Below, piece after piece: positions 54,517-63,542 of a stretch of 64,000 nt of DNA. The notes under the pieces were generated by a model. That model saw only the letters and a program-made list of their open reading frames with translations. It ran no database searches and was not told the origin of the DNA. Numbering within the stretch: the first letter of the stretch is position 1; each line of letters begins with the position of its first letter. The position numbers and the translations under genes are program-made. This stretch comes from Arthrobacter sunyaminii (GTDB lineage Bacteria > Actinomycetota > Actinomycetes > Actinomycetales > Micrococcaceae), in the NCBI RefSeq assembly GCF_018866305.1, contig NZ_CP076456.1, positions 2,976,001 through 3,040,000 on the forward strand. Reading direction: 5' to 3'.

Positions 54517-55578
54517 TTACGGCTCCACCGAATGGATGAGCTGTACCACCCGCGTCAGGACGTCCGGGTCCGTTTCGGGGGGCACGCCGTGTCCCAGGTT
54601 CACCACATGGCCCGGTGCAGCGGCTCCGGCGGCCAGGACCTCGCGCACATGCGCTTCCAGCACCGGCCACGGGGCATTCAGCAGGGCGGGGTCAATGTTT
54701 CCCTGCAGGGGCGTCGCTCCGCCGAGCCGGCGGTTGGCCTCGTCCAGCGGCAACCGGTAGTCCACTCCCACCACATCGACGCCAACATCGCGCATGGCGC
54801 CCAGCAGCTCGGAGGTGCCGGTGCCGAAATGCACCAGCGGCGCACCAAGATCCCGGACATGGTCCAGGGCGCGGGTCGATGCCGGCGCCACATGGCGGGT
54901 GTAGTCGGCGAGTCCAAGTGAACCGGCCCAGGAGTCAAAGAGCTGCCCGGCGCTTGCACCTGCTTCGAGCTGGGCGCGCAGGAACATTCCCGAGGCATCC
55001 GCGGCCCACTCCGTGAGTGCACGCCAGGCGTCCGGATCAGCATGCATCATGGTCCGCGGACCCAGGTGGTCACGGGAAGGCTTGCCCTCCACCATGTAGG
55101 CGGCCAGCGTAAACGGGGCGCCGGCGAAACCGATCAGCGGAGTCTTGCCGAGTTCCGCCACTGTGAGGCGGACTGCTTCGCGGATCGGCTCCAGTGCCTC
55201 TTCGGTCAGGACCGGCAGTGCGGCAACATCCGCCGCGGTGCGCACCGGTGTGCCCAGGACGGGTCCGACGCCGGGAACGATGTCGACATCGACACCGGCA
55301 AGCTTGAGCGGGATGACGATGTCAGAGAAGAAGATGCCGGCGTCAACGTCATGCCGGCGGACGGGCTGCAGCGTGATTTCGGAGGCCAGCGCGGGGTCCA
55401 GGCAGGAATCCAGCATCGCAATTCCCTCCCGCAGCTTGCGGTATTCCGGAAGCGACCTTCCGGCCTGGCGCATGAACCAGACCGGCCGGCGGGAGGGAGT
55501 TCCACCCCGGTAGGCGGTAATCAGGGGGGAGTCGGCCGTGCGGCCATCCATGAGCGGATGAGAGGCGCTAAGAGTCAT
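54517..55578 (-). CDS. hemE: Uroporphyrinogen decarboxylase HemE
   Basis: A 353-residue enzyme with the signature VWFMRQAGRSLPEYRKLR and IGFAGAPFTLAAYMVEGKPS, ending with LGHGVPPETDPDVLTRVV. It decarboxylates uroporphyrinogen III to coproporphyrinogen III. ATG at 55578 was chosen over a frame opening 29 codons earlier. First gene of the minus-strand hem unit. Confidence 0.96.
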   Translation of the reverse strand: MTLSASHPLMDGRTADSPLITAYRGGTPSRRPVWFMRQAGRSLPEYRKLREGIAMLDSCLDPALASEITLQPVRRHDVDAGIFFSDIVIPLKLAGVDVDIVPGVGPVLGTPVRTAADVAALPVLTEEALEPIREAVRLTVAELGKTPLIGFAGAPFTLAAYMVEGKPSRDHLGPRTMMHADPDAWRALTEWAADASGMFLRAQLEAGASAGQLFDSWAGSLGLADYTRHVAPASTRALDHVRDLGAPLVHFGTGTSELLGAMRDVGVDVVGVDYRLPLDEANRRLGGATPLQGNIDPALLNAPWPVLEAHVREVLAAGAAAPGHVVNLGHGVPPETDPDVLTRVVQLIHSVEP

Positions 55579-55719
55579 ACCCTGATTCTCTCCAAAATCC
55601 TCCCCGATGGATAACCGGGCCGCCCTGATGCACCGCATCGGGCGGACAGGTGAGGGGAAACACATGCCGAAACGGTTCAGGTAAGGCCGCCCTATTGGGG
55701 TTCGGAGAGAGACGGTGGC

Positions 55720-55725
55720 TACTAT
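55720..55725 (+). promoter_or_regulatory. Candidate -10 box for hemA
   Basis: TACTAT ends nine bases before the GTG start of hemA, which would give almost no leader. TTGGGG lies 19 bp upstream as a poor -35 box. The 156-bp gap to hemE must also hold the opposite promoter. Confidence 0.35.
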
Positions 55726-55734
55726 TGAGGCACT

Positions 55735-57093
55735 GTGGTTCTACTTTCCTTAATTGCGACGCACTCCGATGTTGACTTGGAAACCGTTGCCCGCCTCAGC
55801 GCCGGCGCCTCCCAGGTCTCCTCCTCCCTGCTCGAAACCGGATCGGCGGTGACCGGATCCGTGGTCCTGGCCACCTGCAACCGGTTCGAGGTTTACTGCG
55901 AGGCCAAGTCGGAGGCGGACATTGAAGCAGCCCGTTCCGCCGTCGTCGCAGAAATCAGCCGGCACTCCGGCCTGTCCAAGGACCTGGTCTCCCGGTCTCT
56001 GGACACCAATACCGGCGAATCCGTGGCCAAGCACCTGTTCGCCGTCGGCGCGGGCCTGGATTCGGCCGTCGTGGGCGAGCGTGAAATTGCGGGGCAGGTT
56101 CGCCGGGCCCTGATCGAAGCGCAGGAAAAGGGCACGGCCAGCGGAGGGCTAACCCGCCTTTTCCAGACAGCTTCCCGGACAGCCAAAGATGTTGGAGCAC
56201 TGACAGCCCTCGGTAAACGAGGGCTTTCCATTGTCTCCGTGGCGCTGGAACTGGCCACGGATCTCTCAATGGACACGGACTGGTCCGCCAAGGACGTTGT
56301 TGTCTTCGGCACCGGCGCCTATGCCGGAGCCACCATGGCGCTGCTCAAGGAACGCGGCTGCACCCGCATCAGCGTGTATTCCTCGTCCGGACGGGCCGAG
56401 TCATTCACTGCATCGCGCGGCGGAACACCGCTGACCCGCGAGTCGCTGCCGGATGCCCTGGCTGCGGCGGACGTGGTCATTGGCTGCAGCGGGAGCGAAA
56501 GCCAGGTCAGCGCCGGGGACATCAGGCGTGTTCGCAAGTCCAGCAACAAGCCGCTGATCATCATTGACCTGGCCCTGACCCATGACTTTGATCCGGACGT
56601 CCGCGAGGTGGACGGCGTGGAGCTGATCACCTTGGAATCGGTGCGTCTGGCGGCTCCGGCAGAGCAGGTGGAGTCGTTGAAGCAGGCCAGCAGCATCGTG
56701 GCCGACGCCGCCAAGGCGTTCTCTGAACTCCAGCTGAGCCGTCAAATGGACTCCGCCATTGTGGCCCTGCGCCGGCACACCCTCAACGTCCTTGACTCCG
56801 AGCTCGAAAAGGTTCGTGCCCAGCACGGCTGCACCGGAGCTGCGGAGGAAGTGGAGTTCGCCATGCGCCGCATGGTCAAGCAGCTCCTGCATGTTCCCAC
56901 TGTGCGGGCCCGCGAGCTTGCCGCCAGCGGCCAGCAGGATGATTACATCAAGGGTCTCGAAGCCCTGTTCGGCATCACCCTGGATCAGCCGGTGGAACGC
57001 CGGCGCCCGTCCGCCCCGCACGGCCCCGCCCATCACGGCAGTACCGAAGCGGACAATTCCGAAGACGGCGCTGACACTGCAGCCTCCGCCTGA
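55735..57093 (+). CDS. hemA: Glutamyl-tRNA reductase HemA
   Basis: A 452-residue NADPH enzyme that makes glutamate-1-semialdehyde, the first committed heme step. The catalytic cysteine is in [14 protein letters not shown], the NADPH domain includes [20 protein letters not shown], and the C-terminal dimerisation helices end in [18 protein letters not shown]. It diverges from the other eight hem genes, allowing separate control of pathway entry. GTG start. Confidence 0.96.
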   Translation: MVLLSLIATHSDVDLETVARLSAGASQVSSSLLETGSAVTGSVVLATCNRFEVYCEAKSEADIEAARSAVVAEISRHSGLSKDLVSRSLDTNTGESVAKHLFAVGAGLDSAVVGEREIAGQVRRALIEAQEKGTASGGLTRLFQTASRTAKDVGALTALGKRGLSIVSVALELATDLSMDTDWSAKDVVVFGTGAYAGATMALLKERGCTRISVYSSSGRAESFTASRGGTPLTRESLPDALAAADVVIGCSGSESQVSAGDIRRVRKSSNKPLIIIDLALTHDFDPDVREVDGVELITLESVRLAAPAEQVESLKQASSIVADAAKAFSELQLSRQMDSAIVALRRHTLNVLDSELEKVRAQHGCTGAAEEVEFAMRRMVKQLLHVPTVRARELAASGQQDDYIKGLEALFGITLDQPVERRRPSAPHGPAHHGSTEADNSEDGADTAASA

Positions 57094-57124
57094 GCAGTAA
57101 AACCCGTCTCCTAAGCAGTGAAAC

Positions 57125-58309
57125 TCAGTACAGGACCTTGGCCGGTTCGATCTCCCGCACCCATGCCAGGATGCCGCCGTCCACGTTGAACACCCGGTCA
57201 TAACCCTGGGCCCTGAGGAAAGCGGCCACTTCCGCTGACCGTCCCCCGGACTTGCAGTGCACATAGAGCTCCCTGCCGCGCGCCGGCAGGTTCTCCCCCG
57301 ACAGGATGCCGGCACGGGGCATCAGCTGAGCGCCGTCAATACTGACAATGGCGTGTTCGCCGGGCTCCCGAACATCGATCAGATCAAAATCTCGCTCCCC
57401 TGCCGCGCGGGCGGCCAGCAGCCGCTGCAGTTCGCGGACATCGACGGCCGGTTCCTGGTCCCCGTCCACGCCGGCACGGACCGGCAATCCGCAAAAGGCC
57501 TCATAATCCTCCTCCAGTTCGGTGACCTGTTCAGCAGCCGGATCCTTGCGCACCCGAATCTCCCGCCAGGACATGTCCAGCGCATTGAGCACCAGGACCC
57601 GTCCCAGAAGCGTCACACCGGTACCGGTAACCAGTTTCACGGCCTCGTTGACCATGACGGATCCGATCTGCGCGCACAGCACTCCCAGAACTCCGCCTTC
57701 TGCGCAGGAGGGAACCGAGCCGGCCGGCGGTGCCTGCGGATAAAGGTCGCGGTACGTCGGTCCGTGCCGCCCCCAGAACACGCTGACCTGGCCGTCGAAC
57801 CGGAGGATTGATCCCCAGACATACGGCTTGCCCAGGATTTCCGCAGCGTCATTGACGAGGTAACGGGTGGCAAAGTTGTCGGTGCCGTCCAGGATCAGGT
57901 CATATCCGGCAAAGATCTCCAGCACATTGGCCGCATCCAGGCGGACCGGGTGCAGCTGGACCGTAACCAGGGGGTTCAGTTCGTGGATGCTCCGCCGCGC
58001 AGACTCGGCTTTGGAGCTGCCGATATCCGACACACCGTGAATGACCTGGCGCTGCAGGTTGGACTCATCCACAGTGTCGTCGTCAACGATTCCCAGCGTT
58101 CCCACGCCGGCGGCGGCAAGGTACAGCAGGGCAGGGGAGCCCAAGCCGCCTGCCCCGATGACCAGGACACGGGCGTTCTTCAGCCGCTGCTGGGCAACCA
58201 TCCCGAATTCGGGAATAATCAGGTGCCGGGAATAGCGCCGGGTTTCCTCGTGGGTCAGCGCTGCCGCAGGCTCAACCAGCGGCGGCAGTGCGGCGTTTGG
58301 CTCAATCAT
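57125..58309 (-). CDS. moeB: MoeB/ThiF-type adenylyltransferase with rhodanese domain
   Basis: A 394-residue fusion. The E1 domain (20-250) has the nucleotide loop VLVIGAGGLGSPALLYLAAA and a catalytic cysteine in GSVPSCAEGGVLGVL. The C-terminal rhodanese (about 295-390) carries the persulfide cysteine in YVHCKSGGRSAEVA. It activates a sulfur-carrier protein (MoaD/ThiS-like) for molybdopterin, thiamine or similar, but no carrier gene is near. ATG at 58309; the frame opens 28 codons earlier. Confidence 0.9.
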   Translation of the reverse strand: MIEPNAALPPLVEPAAALTHEETRRYSRHLIIPEFGMVAQQRLKNARVLVIGAGGLGSPALLYLAAAGVGTLGIVDDDTVDESNLQRQVIHGVSDIGSSKAESARRSIHELNPLVTVQLHPVRLDAANVLEIFAGYDLILDGTDNFATRYLVNDAAEILGKPYVWGSILRFDGQVSVFWGRHGPTYRDLYPQAPPAGSVPSCAEGGVLGVLCAQIGSVMVNEAVKLVTGTGVTLLGRVLVLNALDMSWREIRVRKDPAAEQVTELEEDYEAFCGLPVRAGVDGDQEPAVDVRELQRLLAARAAGERDFDLIDVREPGEHAIVSIDGAQLMPRAGILSGENLPARGRELYVHCKSGGRSAEVAAFLRAQGYDRVFNVDGGILAWVREIEPAKVLY

Positions 58310-58425
58310 GGATCCCAATCTAGTACCCAAACGTGCTGCGGAACCTGCCGGATGTATTACCCGCGGGTAAACTGAAGGCCGTTGACCGGGCACCTTGGCC
58401 CGGTGCCGTTGAGAGGTCCGTACAC

Positions 58426-59040
58426 GTGAGCAACCAGCAAACCGGCAAGCCGACCCGGCTCCCCCGGGAGGAACGGCGGCGCCAACTGCTGAACGCCGCG
58501 CAGGAAGTTTTTGTCAGCAACGGTTTCCACGGAGCGGCCATGGATGACATTGCCGAAGCGGCCCAGGTCAGCAAACCCGTTCTCTATCAGCATTTTCCGG
58601 GCAAGCGGGAGCTCTATCTCGCGCTGCTCGAGGACCATCTGGGCACCCTGACAGAATTCCTCACCAGCGCCCTGAACTCCACCAGCGACAACAAGCTGCG
58701 CGTCCGGGAAACGATGCGCGCCTATTTCCGCTTCGTGGCGCAGGACAGCCAGGGCCACCGGCTGGTTTTTGAATCCGACATGACCAATGACGCGGAAGTC
58801 AGCTCACGCATCGAGGAATTCAACGCCCGGTTCGCGTCCAATATTGCCGGCGTCATCGCCGAGGACACCAAGCTTTCACCTGTGGAGGCCACGCTGCTGG
58901 GCCGGGCTCTGGCTGGAATGGCCCAGGTCAGTGCCCGTTACTGGCTGGAGACAGATGGGGACTTGGACATCGACGCGGCGTCCGAGCTTATCTACCGTTT
59001 AGCTTGGCGCGGAATCAGTCGGTTCCCCAAGGAGATTTAG
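58426..59040 (+). CDS. TetR family transcriptional regulator
   Basis: A 204-residue regulator. The helix-turn-helix domain reads RRRQLLNAAQEVFVSNGFHG, then MDDIAEAAQVSKPVLYQHFP. The C-terminal ligand domain is typical but unplaced. GTG at 58426 has GAGAGG nine bases upstream. It is followed by the DUF3107 gene, an order seen in related actinobacteria as I recall. Confidence 0.9.
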   Translation: MSNQQTGKPTRLPREERRRQLLNAAQEVFVSNGFHGAAMDDIAEAAQVSKPVLYQHFPGKRELYLALLEDHLGTLTEFLTSALNSTSDNKLRVRETMRAYFRFVAQDSQGHRLVFESDMTNDAEVSSRIEEFNARFASNIAGVIAEDTKLSPVEATLLGRALAGMAQVSARYWLETDGDLDIDAASELIYRLAWRGISRFPKEI

Positions 59041-59087
59041 AGTAGATTTCGAAGCGGATATGTTTCATTAATACAGGAGGCACCACG

Positions 59088-59312
59088 GTGGAAGTAAAAA
59101 TCGGCATTCAGAATGTTGGCCGCGAAATTGTCTTTGAATCGAGCCAGAACGCCGACGCCGTTGCTGACGTCGTGGCCGAAGCCCTGAGCAACCAGAAGGA
59201 ACTGCGCCTGAAGGATGACAAGGGCAGGCTCATCATGGTTCCCGCCGGCGTCATCGGCTATGTGGAAATCGGCGCCGAAGAGGTTCGCCGCGTCGGCTTC
59301 GGCGCCCTCTAG
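59088..59312 (+). CDS. DUF3107 small protein
   Basis: A 74-residue protein of the actinobacterial DUF3107 family (KIGIQNVGREIVFES, IMVPAGVIGYVEIGAEE). An excellent AGGAGG precedes the GTG start, suggesting high expression. Function unknown. Confidence 0.92.
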   Translation: MEVKIGIQNVGREIVFESSQNADAVADVVAEALSNQKELRLKDDKGRLIMVPAGVIGYVEIGAEEVRRVGFGAL

Positions 59313-59330
59313 GTCCCGGCAGGCCGGACG

Positions 59331-59633
59331 GTGATCAGCCTGATTGTTGCCGCCCTGGCCGCGCTGGCGGCCGGCTTCATCGTCCGGGGCGCGGACCGGC
59401 GCCGGACCCGGTACGGTCTTTTCCTGCTGCCGGGCTTGTCGCTGGCGGCAGCCATGATCCTGTGGGTGGGCCTCCAGCTGGGCGGTGTCGGCTCCGATCC
59501 TGACCTCTTTTGGCTTGCTTGGGTCCTGCCGCCGGTTGCCGGGGCGGCCGCTGCTGTCATTGCTGCGGTTGTCACAGGTCCCGGGCGCGAAGCCCGGGAT
59601 GCGGCAGAGCTGGAAAGGGTGCTGCGGTTCTGA
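59331..59633 (+). CDS. Small membrane protein
   Basis: A 100-residue protein with three hydrophobic segments (ISLIVAALAALAAGFIV, YGLFLLPGLSLAAAMILWVG, WLAWVLPPVAGAAAAVIAAV). GTG start 18 bp after the DUF3107 gene, so cotranscription is likely. I do not recognise a family. Confidence 0.7.
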   Translation: MISLIVAALAALAAGFIVRGADRRRTRYGLFLLPGLSLAAAMILWVGLQLGGVGSDPDLFWLAWVLPPVAGAAAAVIAAVVTGPGREARDAAELERVLRF

Positions 59634-59643
59634 CGGCCCGCGG

Positions 59644-60711
59644 CTAGCCGGAGGACAGGAGGGTGCCCAGCTCGCGGGCCAGGATGTGTCCTGCGGCCCG
59701 GTGCCCCGCCTCCGTGAAATGGCGGCCGTCATGCTCCCGGTACTCCCCCAGCGAGAACCGGCTCCACCAGTCCCCCACACTAAGGAACTCCACCCCCTGG
59801 CTCCGGGCCACCCCGGCCAGCAGGGTGTCAACCGCCGTGCGCCTGCTGCCCGCCGAATCCAGGCCGGAGGAAATGACGCCCACCATGACCAGCCGGGACT
59901 GAGGATAAGTGCGCCGGGCTTCCCGGATCATGCTCTCCGCCGCTTCGGCAATCTCTGTGTCCGACGCGTTTGAGGCATCATTTCCTCCGCCTTCCAGGAC
60001 AACGAGCTTTGGGGTTCCCCATGGCAAGACCCATTGCTGCCGTGTCAGGGCTGTGTAGTAGTTGCCAATAGTGCCGTTGCCCTGGACGTAGCCTGTCCCT
60101 CCGGCGCCGCGGAGCACAGTCCGGTAGCCCAGCTCGGCCAACCCCTGATCCACCCAGGTGCCCGGCCCTGCCTGTGAGTCTCCGATGACGACTGCGGAAC
60201 CGGCAATTTCAGGATCCCAGGTCATCACCCGGTCCAATTCCGGGACGCGGATCAGCGAACCGTTCTCAAAATCCGTACGGTAAACGGCTCCCTGGGCGTA
60301 CTCGGAGGTCAGCGGTTTGCCCAATGAGGAAAAATCGCTCCGTTTGCTGAGGGCATCCACTGATTTGTGAAGCGCCAACGCTCCGTTTCCGGCCGTCCAG
60401 AAAACCACTTCGTCGCCAAACTGCCTGCGGCATACGGCCGGTTCCGGACAGGACAAGCCGGATACGGATGGCTCCAAGGGATGTCCTTCCGCTGCCCGCA
60501 GCAGCTGGAACGCCCTGATGTCTTTCCAGGCCGTCTGCGGCAGTCCCCCGGCCGGTTCGGCGCTGTTCTTTTCCTGCAGATACCCGGCCAGCAGCGAGAT
60601 GCGCGGTTGCGTCTGCTGCTGCAGGCCGGAGGTGTCCGTTGCCCCGGCCGAGACGGCGAGCGCCGCGGCGCAGGCCAGCAAAAGGCCGCGTTTAGCCACA
60701 GATCTGCTCAT
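59644..60711 (-). CDS. Secreted SGNH/GDSL-type hydrolase
   Basis: A 355-residue protein with a signal peptide (1-24). Block I VVIGDSQAG holds the nucleophilic Ser; GGGNDAS supplies the Asn block, and the C-terminal HDGRHFTEAGHRAAG the Asp-x-x-His pair, as in surface SGNH esterases. The N-terminal 160 residues are unassigned. Possible role in cell-wall or polysaccharide O-acetyl removal. GGGGGAG precedes the ATG. Confidence 0.8.
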   Translation of the reverse strand: MSRSVAKRGLLLACAAALAVSAGATDTSGLQQQTQPRISLLAGYLQEKNSAEPAGGLPQTAWKDIRAFQLLRAAEGHPLEPSVSGLSCPEPAVCRRQFGDEVVFWTAGNGALALHKSVDALSKRSDFSSLGKPLTSEYAQGAVYRTDFENGSLIRVPELDRVMTWDPEIAGSAVVIGDSQAGPGTWVDQGLAELGYRTVLRGAGGTGYVQGNGTIGNYYTALTRQQWVLPWGTPKLVVLEGGGNDASNASDTEIAEAAESMIREARRTYPQSRLVMVGVISSGLDSAGSRRTAVDTLLAGVARSQGVEFLSVGDWWSRFSLGEYREHDGRHFTEAGHRAAGHILARELGTLLSSG

Positions 60712-60794
60712 GATGCTCCCCCATGCGTTGTAGAGCGCCTGTCGATCATCCGCGCCTGCCGGCTGTTGTGCGGCAGCGGCTGCGGGAGTCGCTG

Positions 60795-61511
60795 TCAGGC
60801 GGTAAGACCGAGCCGGCTCATCCGCCGGGAGTGGTTGCGGGTCAGTTCGGCGAACAGAGTCTTGAGCTCATCCCCGTACACTCCCTGTGCTGGTCCCTGC
60901 AGGTGCCCGCCTCCAACCGCACGCTCAAGCACCACGCGCTGGGCCTGGGTCAGCGCTTCACCAACCAGCCGCCTCCCCCACAGGGCCAGGCGGGACGCGA
61001 GGCGGGGATCATCGGCTAGTGCCTGCTGCAGCCTGGCTTCTAGGACTTCTCCCGCGGGCTCCGCTTCTTCCTTCAGCCCAAGAACCAGTTCTGCCGTGGC
61101 GGGATCCAGCCGTGCGGCAACCGACTGATAGAAATCATCTGAAATGGCATCCGTGACGTAGAACTTCATCAGGGACTCAAACCAGTCCGCGGGCCGGGTC
61201 CGGTCATGGAAGGCATCCACTGACGGCTGGAAGGGGCGCATGGCCGCCTCCGGATCAAGGCCCAGCTTCACCAGGTGCTCCGTGACGCACTCAAAGTGTT
61301 CGTATTCGCGCACGGCCAGCCGGCCCAGGACCGTGCGGTCATGCAGGGTGGGTGAAAAACGTGCATCGGAGGACATTCGTTCGAACGCTGAAAGCTCTCC
61401 ATACGCCATGACGCCGAAGAGGTCCGCGAGGAAGCGGCGGTAAATATCTCCGTCATCTGAGGATCCCGGGCCGTAGGCGGAGTCTGGTTCAGTGCGGGTC
61501 CCGTTTGTCAT
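60795..61511 (-). CDS. Ferritin-like / MiaE-like protein
   Basis: A 238-residue helical protein with YGELSAFERM and REYEHFECVTEHLVKL, the Glu and ExxH residues of a di-iron ferritin-like bundle. Actinobacterial members are annotated as tRNA-hydroxylase-like or ferritin-like; the second-half metal residues are not clear to me, so the iron site is uncertain. ATG at 61511; the frame opens 24 codons earlier. Divergent from the helicase gene. Confidence 0.72.
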   Translation of the reverse strand: MTNGTRTEPDSAYGPGSSDDGDIYRRFLADLFGVMAYGELSAFERMSSDARFSPTLHDRTVLGRLAVREYEHFECVTEHLVKLGLDPEAAMRPFQPSVDAFHDRTRPADWFESLMKFYVTDAISDDFYQSVAARLDPATAELVLGLKEEAEPAGEVLEARLQQALADDPRLASRLALWGRRLVGEALTQAQRVVLERAVGGGHLQGPAQGVYGDELKTLFAELTRNHSRRMSRLGLTA

Positions 61512-61834
61512 GGACCCCAGCGTACCGCCGGCACCGGACAGTCGTCTGCGCGCCGCGCCCCGCCAATGCATGGCGGCTGGCACCCACCGGGTAGACTGGT
61601 TGGTAGTAAAAGGATGCCCGGTCGTCTGATAGACCTTAGCCAGACCCGCAATACCTACGCGATCTTGAAATTTTTGGCCGTCGCCCGTGCCCGATGCACC
61701 GCGGCGGACCTGCAGTTGTTAGCCCGCGATCGGCTTCCGCTGGACGCATCATGCGCCCGCCATCCGCTCCGGTGTGGACTCTTGCAGCCACTCGTCGAGC
61801 CTGGCGCCGCGATGCCTAACTGAACGGTACTTAA
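61512..61834 (+). promoter_or_regulatory. Long 5' leader of the DEAD-box helicase (no gene)
   Basis: 323 bp. A -10-like TAGACT is at 61592-61597, giving a leader of about 230 bases. GGTCGTCT and AGACC near 61620-61645 can pair. An 85-codon frame (61566-61823) is open but carries no Shine-Dalgarno sequence and no recognisable domain. Long leaders are common for cold-responsive helicase mRNAs. Confidence 0.45.
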
Positions 61835-63523
61835 TTGAACACTGAACTTTCCCAGGTGGACGACACCCGTCACCTCACCGCCGATGACAGCAATGAAGCT
61901 TTGAACGTGGCTGAAACCCTGGCCACTACGCAGGCAGCGGCCGTAATCCCGGAACTGACCTTCGCGGATTTCGGCGTCCGCTCCGACATTGTGGAATCCC
62001 TCTCCGAAGCGGGGATCACCCATCCCTTCCCGATCCAGTCGATGACCCTGCCGGTGGCGCTGGGCGGCCATGACATCATTGGCCAGGCCAAGACCGGTAC
62101 CGGCAAGACACTGGGATTCGGCATTCCTGCCATCCAGCGTGTCATTGCGCCCGACGACGAGGCCTACGCCTCCCTGGCCGTGCCCGGCGCCCCGCAGGCC
62201 CTCATTGTGGTTCCCACCCGTGAACTCGCCGTTCAGGTTGCCGGCGACCTGTCCACCGCTGCTAAGCGCCGCGGTGCACGGATCGTCACGATCTACGGCG
62301 GCCGCGCCTACGAGCCGCAGACCGAGGCCCTGGCTGCCGGCGTCGAAATCGTGGTCGGCACCCCGGGCCGCCTGATCGACCTTTACAACAAGAAGCACCT
62401 CTCGCTGAAGAACGTGCGGATCGTGGTCCTCGACGAGGCCGACGAGATGCTGGACCTTGGCTTCCTGCCGGATGTGGAAACCCTGATGGCCGCCACGCCC
62501 GCAGTGCGCCAGACGCTGCTGTTCTCGGCCACCATGCCCGGCGCCGTCGTCGCCATGGCCCGCCGCTACATGACCAAGCCCACCCACATCCGGGCAGCGG
62601 ATCCTGATGACGAGGGCATGACCAAGAAGGACATCCGCCAGGTTGTCTACCGTGCCCACAACCTTGATAAGAGTGAAGTGGTGTCCCGCATCCTGCAGGC
62701 CAAGAACCGCGGACGCACCATCATTTTCACCAAGACCAAGCGCACGGCCGCCAAGCTGTCCGAGGAACTGGCGGACCGCGGCTTTGCCGTTGCCGCCATG
62801 CACGGCGACCTGGGCCAGGGCGCACGCGAGCAGGCCATGCGCGCCTTCCGCAATGAAAAAGTTGACGTACTGGTAGCCACCGACGTGGCTGCCCGCGGCA
62901 TCGACGTTGATGACGTCACCCACGTCATCAACTATCAGTGCCCCGAAGACGAGAAGACCTACCTGCACCGCGTGGGCCGCACCGGCCGCGCCGGCAACAA
63001 GGGCACTGCCGTGACGTTCGTGGACTGGGATGACGTCCCCCGCTGGGGCCTCATCAACAAGGCTCTGGGCCTGGACCAGGCCGAGCCGGTGGAAACGTAT
63101 TCCTCGTCCCCGCATCTCTACACCGATCTGGACATCCCCGAAGGCACCAAGGGCCGGCTGCCGCGCAACAAGCGCACGCATGCGGGTATTGACGCCGAGA
63201 AGATCGAGGACCTGGGCGAGACCGGCAAGAAGAACGGTTCCGCTCCCTCCCGTGACGGCGCCCGTGACAGCTCCCGCGGCCGTGACCGGACCCGTACGGG
63301 CGGCACCCGCGGCGACCGGCCCCGCAGCGGCGGCGACCGCGGACGCTCCGACAAGCGTGAAGAGTCCCGGCGTTCCGGCGACCAGCAGGCTGCCCCGGCG
63401 CGCGCTGCCGAAGCGCCGTCGGCATCCGTTGACACCGCTGCAGAGCGGCCCCGCCGCAGCCGCACCCGTACGCGCCGCCGCAACGGCGAAGTGGTCGGCA
63501 ACTCCGCACCCGCAGCCGAATAA
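61835..63523 (+). CDS. DEAD-box RNA helicase (DeaD/RhlE-like)
   Basis: A 562-residue helicase: Q motif LTFADFGV...HPFPIQS, Walker A GQAKTGTGKTLGFGIPA, DEAD in VVLDEADEMLDLGFLP, SAT in LLFSATMPG, and HRVGRTGRAG. Two RecA domains (about 40-400) are followed by an Arg/Gly/Ser-rich tail of about 110 residues for RNA binding. The TTG start at 61835 directly follows an in-frame TAA and has no clear Shine-Dalgarno sequence; GTG at 61856 is an alternative. Confidence 0.92.
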   Translation: MNTELSQVDDTRHLTADDSNEALNVAETLATTQAAAVIPELTFADFGVRSDIVESLSEAGITHPFPIQSMTLPVALGGHDIIGQAKTGTGKTLGFGIPAIQRVIAPDDEAYASLAVPGAPQALIVVPTRELAVQVAGDLSTAAKRRGARIVTIYGGRAYEPQTEALAAGVEIVVGTPGRLIDLYNKKHLSLKNVRIVVLDEADEMLDLGFLPDVETLMAATPAVRQTLLFSATMPGAVVAMARRYMTKPTHIRAADPDDEGMTKKDIRQVVYRAHNLDKSEVVSRILQAKNRGRTIIFTKTKRTAAKLSEELADRGFAVAAMHGDLGQGAREQAMRAFRNEKVDVLVATDVAARGIDVDDVTHVINYQCPEDEKTYLHRVGRTGRAGNKGTAVTFVDWDDVPRWGLINKALGLDQAEPVETYSSSPHLYTDLDIPEGTKGRLPRNKRTHAGIDAEKIEDLGETGKKNGSAPSRDGARDSSRGRDRTRTGGTRGDRPRSGGDRGRSDKREESRRSGDQQAAPARAAEAPSASVDTAAERPRRSRTRTRRRNGEVVGNSAPAAE

Positions 63524-63542
63524 CCGGGCAGCACTCCTTTTT

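Noticed and set aside
61566..61823. 85-codon leader gene before the helicase
   Set aside because: No ribosome-binding site or recognisable domain; kept as leader RNA.
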